Notes: generated from the sequence alone by a model not told the origin. DNA of 64,000 nt from Flavobacteriales bacterium 33_180_T64 (GCA_002162685.1 MAAQ01000016.1:161946-225945), one strand, 5' to 3'; shown: positions 6,592-15,121, numbered from the stretch's first letter. A program made the numbers and translations.

Positions 6592-7809
6592 ATGTCGAGT
6601 AAAGATATGAGTGAAAATCCACAATCCGCAATCAATAATCCACAATCAAAAATAAATAGAGTTGGAGTAATAGGTTCAGGAACCATGGGAAGCGGTATAG
6701 CACAAGTTGCTGCCACTGCTGGTTGTCAAGTTAAATTATATGATACTAATCAAGCGGCTTTAGATAAAGCAAAAGCTGCTTTAGAAAAAATATTAGCACG
6801 TCTTATTGTAAAAGGGCGCATCGATTCCGAAGAGAAAACGAGAATCCAGTCTAATATTTCTTATGTAAATAACTTAAAGGCTTTATCAGATTCAAATCTT
6901 ACTATTGAAGCGATTATAGAAAATCTAGATATCAAACAAAAGGTCTTTTCAGAATTAGAAAGTTATGTGGTAGATGATTGTATCATCGCATCTAATACGT
7001 CTAGTTTATCAATAGCATCAATAGCTGCGTCATTAGAAAAGCCAGAGCGTTGTATTGGAATTCACTTTTTTAATCCAGCACCTTTAATGAAATTGGTTGA
7101 GGTGATTCCTGCAATTCAAACATCTAAAGAAGTCTTAGAGAAATCAGTCGAAATTATTTCAAATTGGAAAAAAGTAGTGGCTGTTGCAAAAGATACACCT
7201 GGTTTTATTGTGAATCGTGTGGCTAGACCATTTTATGGCGAATCACTACGTATATATGAAGAAGGGATTGCCGATTTTGCAACCATCGATTGGAGTTTAA
7301 AAACATTGGGTGGTTTTAGAATGGGACCATTTGAATTGATGGATTTTATTGGAAACGATGTTAATTACACTGTAACAGAAACCGTATTTACAGCCTTTTA
7401 TTTTGACCCTAGATATAAACCAGCATTTACTCAAAAACGTTTTTCAGAAGCAGGCTATTTAGGAAGAAAATCAGGAAAAGGCTATTATGATTATTCAGAA
7501 AATGCTGTAAAACCAGTTCCAAAAGAGGATGCTATTTTAGCACAGCAAATATTCGATAGAGTATTAGTAATGCTTATTAACGAAGCTGCAGATGCTCTGT
7601 TTTTAAATGTTGCGACAGCAGAAGATATAGATAATGCGATGACTAAAGGCGTAAACTATCCTAAAGGTTTATTGGCTTGGGCAGATGAAAAAGGTATCGA
7701 TTGGTGTGTATCTAAATTAGATGAGCTATATAACGAATATCACGAAGATCGTTACCGTTGTAGTCCGTTATTACGTAAGATGAATAAAGAAAACAAAATG
7801 TTCTTTTAA
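6592..7809 (+). CDS. paaH: 3-hydroxyadipyl-CoA dehydrogenase PaaH
   Basis: NAD-dependent oxidation of 3-hydroxyadipyl-CoA to 3-oxoadipyl-CoA. The Rossmann motif VGVIGSGTMGSGIAQ begins near residue 24. HFFNPAPLMKLVEVI and DTPGFIVNRVARPFYGE mark the catalytic region, and two C-terminal dimerisation domains follow. At 405 residues it is shorter than E. coli PaaH (475). The first 22 residues (ENPQSAINNPQSK) are unlike any dehydrogenase and are the translation of a short DNA repeat (aatccacaatccgcaatc type). No later start exists before the Rossmann motif, so this tail is probably translated from 6592 or from ATG 6607. It ends in an ATG overlap with paaI. Confidence 0.92.
   Translation: MSSKDMSENPQSAINNPQSKINRVGVIGSGTMGSGIAQVAATAGCQVKLYDTNQAALDKAKAALEKILARLIVKGRIDSEEKTRIQSNISYVNNLKALSDSNLTIEAIIENLDIKQKVFSELESYVVDDCIIASNTSSLSIASIAASLEKPERCIGIHFFNPAPLMKLVEVIPAIQTSKEVLEKSVEIISNWKKVVAVAKDTPGFIVNRVARPFYGESLRIYEEGIADFATIDWSLKTLGGFRMGPFELMDFIGNDVNYTVTETVFTAFYFDPRYKPAFTQKRFSEAGYLGRKSGKGYYDYSENAVKPVPKEDAILAQQIFDRVLVMLINEAADALFLNVATAEDIDNAMTKGVNYPKGLLAWADEKGIDWCVSKLDELYNEYHEDRYRCSPLLRKMNKENKMFF
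6614..6648 (+). repeat. Right inverted-repeat arm and short tandem repeat inside the 5' end of paaH
   Basis: The words aatccacaatc, cgcaatc and aatccacaatc follow each other here. The first 20 bases pair with 6183-6202 (16 of 20). The repeat is in frame and encodes the NPQSAINNPQSK part of the PaaH tail. Confidence 0.55.
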
Positions 7810-8216
7810 TGAAAGGAGAGCAGGTTCCATACAAGATGTTAAGTCAAGATGCATACAGCCAATGGTTGGGTATTGAGATTTTAGAATGTGAAATAGGTCG
7901 CTGTAAAGTTGCCATGACCATTAGAAAGGAAATGCTTAATAGCATGAACAAAGCTCATGGAGGTATTAGTTATTCATTAGCAGATACAGCTTTTGGTTTT
8001 GCAGCAAATACGCACGGTAAATATGCGGTGTCTATTGAAACCAGCATTAATCATATTGAAGCGTTAAATGAAGGTGATTATTTGGTAGCAGAATCGGTGA
8101 TAGAAAAAGTAAACAATAGATTAGGTTTTAATATTATTGAAGTCAAACGAGGAGAAGAATTAGTTGCACTATTTAAAGGTGTTGTATATAGAACCCAAAA
8201 AGATTGGGAAGAGTAA
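7809..8216 (+). CDS. paaI: Acyl-CoA thioesterase PaaI (hotdog fold)
   Basis: Thioesterase thought to free CoA from stalled or toxic phenylacetate intermediates. The hotdog signature AHGGISYSLADTAFGFAAN holds the expected His-Gly-Gly (50-52) and the catalytic Asp59. The 135 residues are normal. Its ATG shares one base with the paaH stop codon (TAATG), so the two are likely translationally coupled. A second ATG at codon 10 is possible but loses the overlap. Confidence 0.92.
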   Translation: MKGEQVPYKMLSQDAYSQWLGIEILECEIGRCKVAMTIRKEMLNSMNKAHGGISYSLADTAFGFAANTHGKYAVSIETSINHIEALNEGDYLVAESVIEKVNNRLGFNIIEVKRGEELVALFKGVVYRTQKDWEE

Positions 8217-8220
8217 AACA

Positions 8221-8295
8221 CGAATTTGAATTCGAAGATGGACTTGAAATAGAAGTTTCAATTTTCGATTTCAATTTTAATTTCAATTTCAAAAA
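8221..8295 (+). other. Hairpin- and repeat-rich spacer between paaI and paaJ
   Basis: cgaatt/aattcg (loop tg) and ttgaaa/tttcaa (loop of six) form two small stems. They are followed by a run of tttcaattt words that reaches the paaJ start. No gene and no U-tract terminator is present. Confidence 0.45.
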
Positions 8296-9504
8296 ATGAA
8301 AGAAGCATATATCATTGATGGTGTTCGTACACCAATAGGAAATTATAAAGGAACATTATCTGCTGTGCGTACAGACGATTTAGGAGCATTAGTGATTTCA
8401 GAAGTTGTAAAACGAAATCCTAATATTCCAAAAGAAGCTTATGATGATGTCATTATGGGGTGTGCTAATCAAGCAGGAGAAGATAATCGTAATGTAGCAC
8501 GTATGTCATCACTTTTAGCAGGATTGCCATTTACAGTTCCAGGTGAAACGGTTAACCGTTTATGTAGCTCTGGACTATCAGCAATAATTCATGCTAATCG
8601 CGCAATTAAAGCAGGAGACGGCGATGTGTTTATTTCTGGAGGTGTTGAGAATATGACGCGTGGACCATACGTTATGGCTAAACCTTCAACAGCATTTGGA
8701 GGTGATTCTAAACTATATGATTCAACTTTTGGATGGCGTTTTATTAACCCGAAAATGCAAAAATTGTATGGTACTGATGGTATGGGAATGACCGCAGAAA
8801 ACCTTGTAGAAAAATATAACATCTCTCGTGAAGATCAAGATAAGTTTTCGTATTGGAGTCAGATGAAAGCAACTAAAGCACAAGAGAATGGTAGGCTTGC
8901 TAAAGAAATTGTTACGGTTGAGATTCCTCAGCGTAAAAAAGATGCAATTCAATTTTCAAAAGATGAGTTCGTCAAACCAACAACTTCATTAGAAGTTTTA
9001 GGAAAATTAAGAGCAGCCTTTAAAAAAGAAGGTGGTAGTGTCACAGCAGGAAATGCTTCAGGATTAAACGATGGAGCAGCAGCAACCATAATTGCTTCAG
9101 AAGATGCAGTAAAAAAATACAATCTAAAGCCCTTAGCTAGAATTGTTAGTTCTGCTGTAGTTGGTGTAGAACCACGAATTATGGGAATTGGTCCAGTGCA
9201 AGCGTCTAATAAAGCTTTAGAAAAGGCTGGTTTAACTATGGACGACATGGATGTTATTGAACTTAATGAAGCTTTTGCAGCACAAGCCTTAGCATGTACT
9301 AGAGCTTGGGGATTAGCAGATGACGATCCAAGATTAAATCCAAATGGTGGTTCTATTGCTATTGGTCATCCATTAGGAGTGACAGGAGCAAGAATTACGT
9401 ATTCTGCGGCTTTAGAATTGCAAGAACAAAATAAAAAATATGCATTAATTACCATGTGTATTGGTGTTGGGCAAGGATATGCAGCAATTATTGAAAGAGT
9501 ATAA
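8296..9504 (+). CDS. paaJ: 3-oxoadipyl-CoA / 3-oxo-5,6-dehydrosuberyl-CoA thiolase PaaJ
   Basis: Thiolase acting twice in the pathway: it cuts 3-oxo-5,6-dehydrosuberyl-CoA and then 3-oxoadipyl-CoA, giving acetyl-CoA and succinyl-CoA. The nucleophile Cys90 lies in NRLCSSGLSAI, His358 in GGSIAIGHPLGVTGAR and Cys388 in MCIGVGQG. NEAFAAQALA is also present. The CIGVGQG form, rather than CIGGGQG, is typical of PcaF/PaaJ thiolases. At 402 residues it matches E. coli PaaJ. Confidence 0.93.
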   Translation: MKEAYIIDGVRTPIGNYKGTLSAVRTDDLGALVISEVVKRNPNIPKEAYDDVIMGCANQAGEDNRNVARMSSLLAGLPFTVPGETVNRLCSSGLSAIIHANRAIKAGDGDVFISGGVENMTRGPYVMAKPSTAFGGDSKLYDSTFGWRFINPKMQKLYGTDGMGMTAENLVEKYNISREDQDKFSYWSQMKATKAQENGRLAKEIVTVEIPQRKKDAIQFSKDEFVKPTTSLEVLGKLRAAFKKEGGSVTAGNASGLNDGAAATIIASEDAVKKYNLKPLARIVSSAVVGVEPRIMGIGPVQASNKALEKAGLTMDDMDVIELNEAFAAQALACTRAWGLADDDPRLNPNGGSIAIGHPLGVTGARITYSAALELQEQNKKYALITMCIGVGQGYAAIIERV

Positions 9505-9531
9505 GAAACGAAAATACTAATAAATTATAAG

Positions 9532-10134
9532 GTGAAAATAGTAATCATAGGCGGAAACGGAACCATTGGTAGAAAAGTGACTGAAAGACTGAAAGAAAAG
9601 CATGAAGTAATTATTGCTGGAAGAAGTTCTGGTGATGTGACTGTTGATTTTTCTGATTCAAATTCAATAAAGAATATGTTTGAATCAATAGGGAAGGTTG
9701 ATGCCATAGTTTCAATAGCAGGAGATGCTAAATGGGATAAGTTTGAAAACCTTACTGAAGATGATTTCTATATTGGAATTAGAAGTAAGTTGATGGGGCA
9801 AGTTAATGTGGTTCGTATTGGAAAGGATTATCTAAATGAAAAAGGCTCAATAACCTTGTCTACTGGGATCTTAGCTGATGATCCAGTTGATATGACTACG
9901 AGTGCAGCAATGGTTAATGGAGGGATTCACTCTTTTGTAAAAGCAGTGGCTTTAGAACTTGAAAATGGACTTAGAATTAATACGATTAGTTCTGATTTAG
10001 TTGAAGATGCTTATGAGAAATATAAAAATTATTTTCCAGGAAATACACCAGTACCAATGCGCAAAATTGTAGATGGTTATGTGAAATGTGTTGAAGGAAA
10101 AATTACAGGAAGAATAATAAGAATAATGGCATAA
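9532..10134 (+). CDS. Short SDR-like protein without the YxxxK catalytic pair
   Basis: A 200-residue Rossmann protein with GGNGTIGRKV at the N-terminus, an SIAGDAKWDKFENL segment where classical SDRs have NNAG, and LSTGILADDPVDMTTSAAMVNGGIHSFVKAVALE. In classical SDR enzymes the last region holds Tyr-x-x-x-Lys; here it reads MVNGGIHSF, so the catalytic pair is missing. This pattern is known from a small SDR-like family of about 200 residues. The start is GTG at 9532. It sits between paaJ and paaZ in the same direction and is not a standard paa gene, so a pathway role is unproven. It could bind a nucleotide without catalysing a redox step. Confidence 0.75.
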   Translation: MKIVIIGGNGTIGRKVTERLKEKHEVIIAGRSSGDVTVDFSDSNSIKNMFESIGKVDAIVSIAGDAKWDKFENLTEDDFYIGIRSKLMGQVNVVRIGKDYLNEKGSITLSTGILADDPVDMTTSAAMVNGGIHSFVKAVALELENGLRINTISSDLVEDAYEKYKNYFPGNTPVPMRKIVDGYVKCVEGKITGRIIRIMA

Positions 10135-10143
10135 ATAGTTATT

Positions 10144-12642
10144 ATGAATAAAATACAACATTACGTTCAAGGACATTGGACAACAGGAAAAGAAGAAGGA
10201 GTACCAATTCATGATGCGGTTACTGGTGAAGCATTTGCTAGTATTGCAATTGAAGGTTTAGATATTCCAGAAATCCTAAATTATGGAAGAACAAAAGGAA
10301 GTGAACAACTTCGAAAGATGACCTTCCAAGAGCGTGGAAACATGCTTAAAAAGTTAGCTTTTTATCTTACAAAAAGGAAAGCCGATTTTTACGAACTAAG
10401 TTATAGAACTGGAGCGACCAAAGTTGACAGTTGGATTGATATTGAAGGTGGTTTTGGTAACTTATTTGCCAATGCATCATTAAGAAAATTGTTTCCAAAT
10501 CAACCTTATCATGTCGAAGGCGATGCGATTGATTTGTCTCGTGGTGGACGCTTTATGGCGCATCATATTATGGTGCCTAAAAAAGGTGTCGCTGTGCATA
10601 TTAATGCGTTTAACTTTCCAGTTTGGGGAATGTTAGAGAAGTGTGCAGTAAACTGGATGGCAGGAGTTCCTGCTGTAGTTCTACCAGCACCTTCATCATC
10701 GTATTTAGCAGAGGCAGTAGCGCGAGAAATTATAGCTTCAGGGATTTTACCTGAAGGTGCTTTACAAATCATAAATGGAACAGTTCGTAATATTTTAGAT
10801 ACTGTAGAGTCTCAAGATGTTGTCACCTTTACAGGTTCGGCAGCTATAGGACGTTTATTAAAAGCACATCCTAGATTAATTCAAGAATCAGTACCATTTA
10901 CGATGGAAGCCGATTCTCTTAATGCTTCTATTTTAGGAGAGGATGCTGTTCCTGGAACAGCAGAATTTGATTTATTTGTTAAAGAAGTTCGAAAAGAAAT
11001 GACCGCTAAAGCCGGTCAAAAATGTACAGCGATTAGACGTATTATCGTTCCTGAAAATTTAGTTGAAGATGTTCAAATTTCGTTAGGAAAAGCTTTAGAT
11101 AAAGTAACTATTGGTGACCCAAGATTAAAAGAAGTTAGAATGGGATCTCTAATTAGCCATCAGCAAGTGCAGGCTGTTAGAGATTCAGTAAGTGATTTGT
11201 CTAAAGAGGCACAAATTGTTTATGGTGATTTAGATAAGATAGAAACTATAGGAGCCGATGCTAAGAAAGGTGCTTTTATCAGTCCTATTTTATTGAGAGC
11301 TGATCATCCTTTTCAAAATACAGTGATTCATGAACGTGAAGCTTTTGGTCCTGTAAGTACTATTATGCCTTATAAAAACTTGGATGAGGCGATCACATTA
11401 GCACAAATGGGTAAAGGCTCATTAGTCTCTTCAATAGCTACTAATGATGATAAAATCGCTAAAGATTATGTGATTAATGCAGCAAGTCATCACGGAAGAA
11501 TATTAGTACTCAATCGCGAAAGTGCTAAGGAAAGTACAGGTCATGGTTCGCCATTACCATATTTAGTACATGGAGGTCCAGGAAGAGCTGGAGGAGGAGA
11601 AGAAATGGGAGGCATGCGAGGTATTAAACATTATTTGCAACGTACAGCCATTCAAGGCTCACCAACAACAATAACAGAAATTACAGGGATTTATCAGCAA
11701 AACGCAAAATATAAAGAAGCTGAGCAACATCCATTTAAATACCATTGGGAAGACATTCAGCCAGGAATGTCTCTTAAAACACATAAACGTACATTCACAG
11801 ATACCGATATTATCAATTTCGCTAATCTGACTTGGGATCATTTTTATGCACATACAGATATCACATCGTTAGATGGAAGTATTTTTGAAAAAAGAACAGC
11901 TCATGGCTATTTTATTATTTCTGCAGCAGCTGGATTATTCGTGTATCCAAACAAAGGACCAGTAGCGGCGAATTACGGATTAGAAGAATGTAGATTCCTA
12001 CGTCCTTTATATCATAATGATACTGTTTATGTTAGATTAACCTGTAAACAAAAAGTAGATCGTGATGTGGCTTCTGCTGAGCATCCTAGCGGAATTGTAA
12101 AATGGTATGTTGAAGTTTTTGATGCCGAAGACGAACTCGTAGCAATCGCAACGATTTTAACAATGGTTCAAAAGAAACAAGAAACTCTAGTCGAAATGAC
12201 TGAAGATAAAATTCAAGAATGTTTAGCTAAGCTTACCGAAGAGGTAAAACCAAAATGGGGAATTATGACGCCTCAACATATGATTGAGCATTTAGAGTTT
12301 ACTTATAAAATCGCAACTGGAGAAATTCAAGATTTCGAAGTATCTACACCAGAAAAAATCTTAGAGAAAGTGCATAATAGCTTATATAATTATCGACCAT
12401 TCCCAAAAGGGTCAGATTTCCCATTACTACCAAAAGGAGAATTAGCTGATTTAGAACATGAGAACCTAGCAGTTGCTATTGAAAAGTTTAATACGGAAAG
12501 AGAAGCTTACTTAAATTATTTTAAAGAAAATCCTGAAGCTAAATTAAACAATATGGTTTTTGGTGAATTAAATAGGTATGAATGGTATTTATTAGAACGA
12601 AAGCACTTAAATCATCATTTTGAACAATTTGGATTATTATAA
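10144..12642 (+). CDS. paaZ: PaaZ: oxepin-CoA hydrolase / aldehyde dehydrogenase with an extra C-terminal DinB-like domain
   Basis: Bifunctional ring-opening enzyme: the MaoC-type hydratase opens oxepin-CoA and the aldehyde dehydrogenase oxidises the resulting semialdehyde. Residues 1 to about 515 form the dehydrogenase, with FTGSAAIGR for the coenzyme and the nucleophile Cys294 in AGQKCTAIRR. Residues about 535-680 form the hydratase (FTDTDIINFANLTWDHFYAH). E. coli PaaZ stops at 681 residues; this protein goes on to 832. The extra 148 residues (from Met685) contain PQHMIEHLEF (His712, His716) and ERKHLNHHFEQFG (His821, His824, His825), a spacing like DUF1569/DinB-type metal-binding bundles. 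The extension has no stop or frame change before it, so it is a true fusion. Confidence 0.93.
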   Translation: MNKIQHYVQGHWTTGKEEGVPIHDAVTGEAFASIAIEGLDIPEILNYGRTKGSEQLRKMTFQERGNMLKKLAFYLTKRKADFYELSYRTGATKVDSWIDIEGGFGNLFANASLRKLFPNQPYHVEGDAIDLSRGGRFMAHHIMVPKKGVAVHINAFNFPVWGMLEKCAVNWMAGVPAVVLPAPSSSYLAEAVAREIIASGILPEGALQIINGTVRNILDTVESQDVVTFTGSAAIGRLLKAHPRLIQESVPFTMEADSLNASILGEDAVPGTAEFDLFVKEVRKEMTAKAGQKCTAIRRIIVPENLVEDVQISLGKALDKVTIGDPRLKEVRMGSLISHQQVQAVRDSVSDLSKEAQIVYGDLDKIETIGADAKKGAFISPILLRADHPFQNTVIHEREAFGPVSTIMPYKNLDEAITLAQMGKGSLVSSIATNDDKIAKDYVINAASHHGRILVLNRESAKESTGHGSPLPYLVHGGPGRAGGGEEMGGMRGIKHYLQRTAIQGSPTTITEITGIYQQNAKYKEAEQHPFKYHWEDIQPGMSLKTHKRTFTDTDIINFANLTWDHFYAHTDITSLDGSIFEKRTAHGYFIISAAAGLFVYPNKGPVAANYGLEECRFLRPLYHNDTVYVRLTCKQKVDRDVASAEHPSGIVKWYVEVFDAEDELVAIATILTMVQKKQETLVEMTEDKIQECLAKLTEEVKPKWGIMTPQHMIEHLEFTYKIATGEIQDFEVSTPEKILEKVHNSLYNYRPFPKGSDFPLLPKGELADLEHENLAVAIEKFNTEREAYLNYFKENPEAKLNNMVFGELNRYEWYLLERKHLNHHFEQFGLL

Positions 12643-12645
12643 ATT

Positions 12646-13398
12646 ATGACACAACCATACGTTAAACAAACTATAGAAAACGAAGTAGGATATATTGAAT
12701 TTTTTCATCCTGCTCATAACTCTTTGCCTGGAGATATATTAGCTAAACTTGCACAAACAATTACTGACGCTGGAGAAAATGAAGCGATAAAAGTAATCGT
12801 TTTAAAAAGTGGAGGAGACAGAACGTTTTGTGCTGGAGCAAGTTTTAAAGAATTGATTAATATTAATGATGCAGCAACAGGGAAAGTTTTCTTTTCTGGA
12901 TTTGCTAATGTGATTAATGCCATGCGAAAATGCCCAAAATTTATTATTGGACGTATTCAAGGAAAAACCGTTGGTGGCGGTGTTGGACTTGCTGCCTCGA
13001 CCGATTATTGTATGGGAACAAAATTCGCAGCAATTAAATTAAGTGAATTAAATATTGGTATCGGACCTTTTGTTGTTGGACCTGCTATTGAACGTAAAAT
13101 GGGTTTAAGCGCGATGTCGCAAATCGCCATAGATGCGAATTCATTTTATCCAGCAGAATGGGCAAAACAAAAAGGTTTGTTTACGCAAGTATATGAAAGT
13201 ACAGAAGAGCTTGATGAAGCTGTAAAAATAACAGCAGAACATTTATGTACTTATAATACTGAAGCTATGCTAGAAATGAAGAAAGTATTCTGGAAAGGAA
13301 CTGATGATTGGGACGAGTTATTAGCTGAACGTGCACAAACTAGCGGGAGATTAGTGCTTTCAGAGTTTACAAAAGAGAAATTAAAAGGCTTTAAATAA
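12646..13398 (+). CDS. paaF: Enoyl-CoA hydratase/isomerase-family protein, PaaF-like
   Basis: Crotonase-fold protein; position in the cluster suggests the 2,3-dehydroadipyl-CoA hydratase step. FCAGASFKEL (residues 61-70) and KTVGGGVGLAASTDY form the oxyanion hole. Of the two catalytic glutamates of classical hydratases, the one after GGG is Gly114 here, while the second is kept as Glu134 in KLSELNIGIG; the 20-residue spacing is exact. The same replacement occurs in some methylglutaconyl-CoA hydratases. The 250-residue length is normal. It begins four bases after paaZ and ends two bases before paaY, so the three are tightly linked. The PaaF name is therefore by context; the fold is certain. 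Confidence 0.75.
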   Translation: MTQPYVKQTIENEVGYIEFFHPAHNSLPGDILAKLAQTITDAGENEAIKVIVLKSGGDRTFCAGASFKELININDAATGKVFFSGFANVINAMRKCPKFIIGRIQGKTVGGGVGLAASTDYCMGTKFAAIKLSELNIGIGPFVVGPAIERKMGLSAMSQIAIDANSFYPAEWAKQKGLFTQVYESTEELDEAVKITAEHLCTYNTEAMLEMKKVFWKGTDDWDELLAERAQTSGRLVLSEFTKEKLKGFK

Positions 13399-13400
13399 AA

Positions 13401-13997
13401 ATGATTTACAGTTTTAAAGGATACACACCAGTAGTACACGAAAGTAGTTTTGTGCATCCATTGGCTGCGGTAACAGGGAATGTCATTATTGGTAAAAACT
13501 GCTATATAGGACCAGGAGCTGCAATACGTGGTGATTGGGGACAAATTATATTAGAAGATGGTGTTAATGTACAGGAGAATTGTACGGTGCACATGTTTCC
13601 TGGAAAATCTATTACCCTAAAAGAAAGTGCTCATGTTGGGCATGGTGCCATTATTCATGGTGCTAATTTGGGGAGAAATTGTCTCATAGGAATGAATACG
13701 GTTATTATGGATGATGCTGAAATAGGAGATGAAAGTATTATTGGCGCTATGTCATTTGTAAAAGCTGAAACTATTATTCCAAAACGAAGCTTGGTAGTTG
13801 GAAATCCAGCAAAAGTGATAAAGGAAGTGAGTGATGATCTGATTGCATGGAAAACGAAAGGGACACAGTTATATCAGCAATTGCCTGCAGACTGCCATGA
13901 AAGTTTAAAAGAAGTAGAACCGTTAAGAGAGGTTCCAGAAACTATGAGAGTTCAAGAAGACGTTTATAAAACGCTTCGTGATTTTATGAAGAAGTAA
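13401..13997 (+). CDS. paaY: PaaY, gamma-carbonic-anhydrase-like hexapeptide-repeat protein (thioesterase)
   Basis: Left-handed beta-helix protein; E. coli PaaY acts as a thioesterase on dead-end cyclic CoA thioesters and resembles gamma carbonic anhydrase. Hexapeptide repeats run through residues 15-130 (GNVIIGKNCYIGPGAAIRGD, then VGHGAIIHGANLGRNCLIGMN). Candidate zinc histidines lie in CTVHMF and GHGAIIHGA. The 198-residue length matches E. coli PaaY (196). It is the last recognisable paa gene of the run. Confidence 0.93.
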   Translation: MIYSFKGYTPVVHESSFVHPLAAVTGNVIIGKNCYIGPGAAIRGDWGQIILEDGVNVQENCTVHMFPGKSITLKESAHVGHGAIIHGANLGRNCLIGMNTVIMDDAEIGDESIIGAMSFVKAETIIPKRSLVVGNPAKVIKEVSDDLIAWKTKGTQLYQQLPADCHESLKEVEPLREVPETMRVQEDVYKTLRDFMKK

Positions 13998-14020
13998 ATT
14001 CTATATCTAAAACTAAAGAA

Positions 14021-15121
14021 ATGAAAAAATTAATGATATTAGTAGCTCTATTTTTTGTTGCGATTGGCGTTGCTCAAAATGAAATATCATATTTAAAATT
14101 AGACAGTAGTATTGTATATGTTGATAATTCACAAGGAGCGTATTTTACAGTTACATTTCCTGGGGACAGTATTAAATCGTCTGGAATTGAAAACGCTTAT
14201 ATAATTGGAGATGAATTTGTGCAATTTCTAAAACGTGATTATGATAGAAATAGCTATACTAATAAAGCTAAGCCTGAAAAAGAAATTGAAGTTTTAAAGG
14301 CAGCAATGATCTACGAGGTAGATTATTTAGAAGAAGAAATGTTTAATCAAAAATTAGAAATAAAAGAAGAACTCTTTTTAAATGATTATGGTAAAAGATT
14401 TCACCTTTGGAGCTATAAGATACCTGAGGTAGCTTTTAAAGATGTAGAGAATAGTATCGAAGCACAAAGAGTATCAAATTATTACTTTTTAAACTGTGTC
14501 GTAAATGATTTTATTTCAGGCATTATGATGGTCTCATATAGTAATGAAGATGTTGGGCGAAAAATAGATAAGATTAAAAAAATTTCAAATTCAGTTAATG
14601 TTTTTGGCGGTCCAATTGATATAGATGGAACTTATGCTAAAATGGAAGCTGTAGAAGAAAATAAAGCACTAGAGTATGTAAATGAAGCTATTGGATTTAA
14701 AGTAGAAATACCAAAATGGGCTAATATCGTTAAATCGGATTTAGATGTTTTTTGGATGGCAACTATGCCAGATATTAATAATGTAAAGAATGCAGTAAGT
14801 CTTTCATGGTTTAAAAAAGAGGCGTATAATAATAATTTGGAACATTTCAATAAAGTGTTTATTCTAGACAAAAAAATGGGAGATGAGTTAAATACGGGGA
14901 CATTTTTAATGAAAAAGGAATTGGATGCCGCAGACAATATTAATGGTATTGCATATAAAATTCAAGCAATGTTTGGAACCTCAATATACGATTGCCAATA
15001 TGTGACTTTTGAAACGAAAACTCACTTTGTCTTGGCTAAATTTATTGCAACACAAAATACTTATAATTTAAATGTTGAGAAGTTTCATGATTTTGTTACT
15101 AATATTAAAATATTAGACTGA
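14021..15121 (+). CDS. Secreted protein of unknown function
   Basis: I do not recognise this 366-residue protein. It starts with a clear signal peptide (MKKLMILVALFFVAIGVAQ), so it should be exported. The remainder is acidic and mixed alpha/beta in pattern, with no lipobox, no repeats and no catalytic motif that I can name. It starts 23 bases after paaY in the same direction and 47 bases before the E2 gene, so it could be co-transcribed, but nothing ties it to phenylacetate metabolism. Confidence 0.8.
   Translation: MKKLMILVALFFVAIGVAQNEISYLKLDSSIVYVDNSQGAYFTVTFPGDSIKSSGIENAYIIGDEFVQFLKRDYDRNSYTNKAKPEKEIEVLKAAMIYEVDYLEEEMFNQKLEIKEELFLNDYGKRFHLWSYKIPEVAFKDVENSIEAQRVSNYYFLNCVVNDFISGIMMVSYSNEDVGRKIDKIKKISNSVNVFGGPIDIDGTYAKMEAVEENKALEYVNEAIGFKVEIPKWANIVKSDLDVFWMATMPDINNVKNAVSLSWFKKEAYNNNLEHFNKVFILDKKMGDELNTGTFLMKKELDAADNINGIAYKIQAMFGTSIYDCQYVTFETKTHFVLAKFIATQNTYNLNVEKFHDFVTNIKILD

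Noticed and set aside
6486..6716. Minus-strand open frame across the paaH start
   Set aside because: Overlaps two plus-strand genes and only reflects the repeat words there (CGLLIADCG), so it is not a gene.
8589..9248. Several minus-strand frames opposite paaJ
   Set aside because: Shadows of a well-supported thiolase gene.
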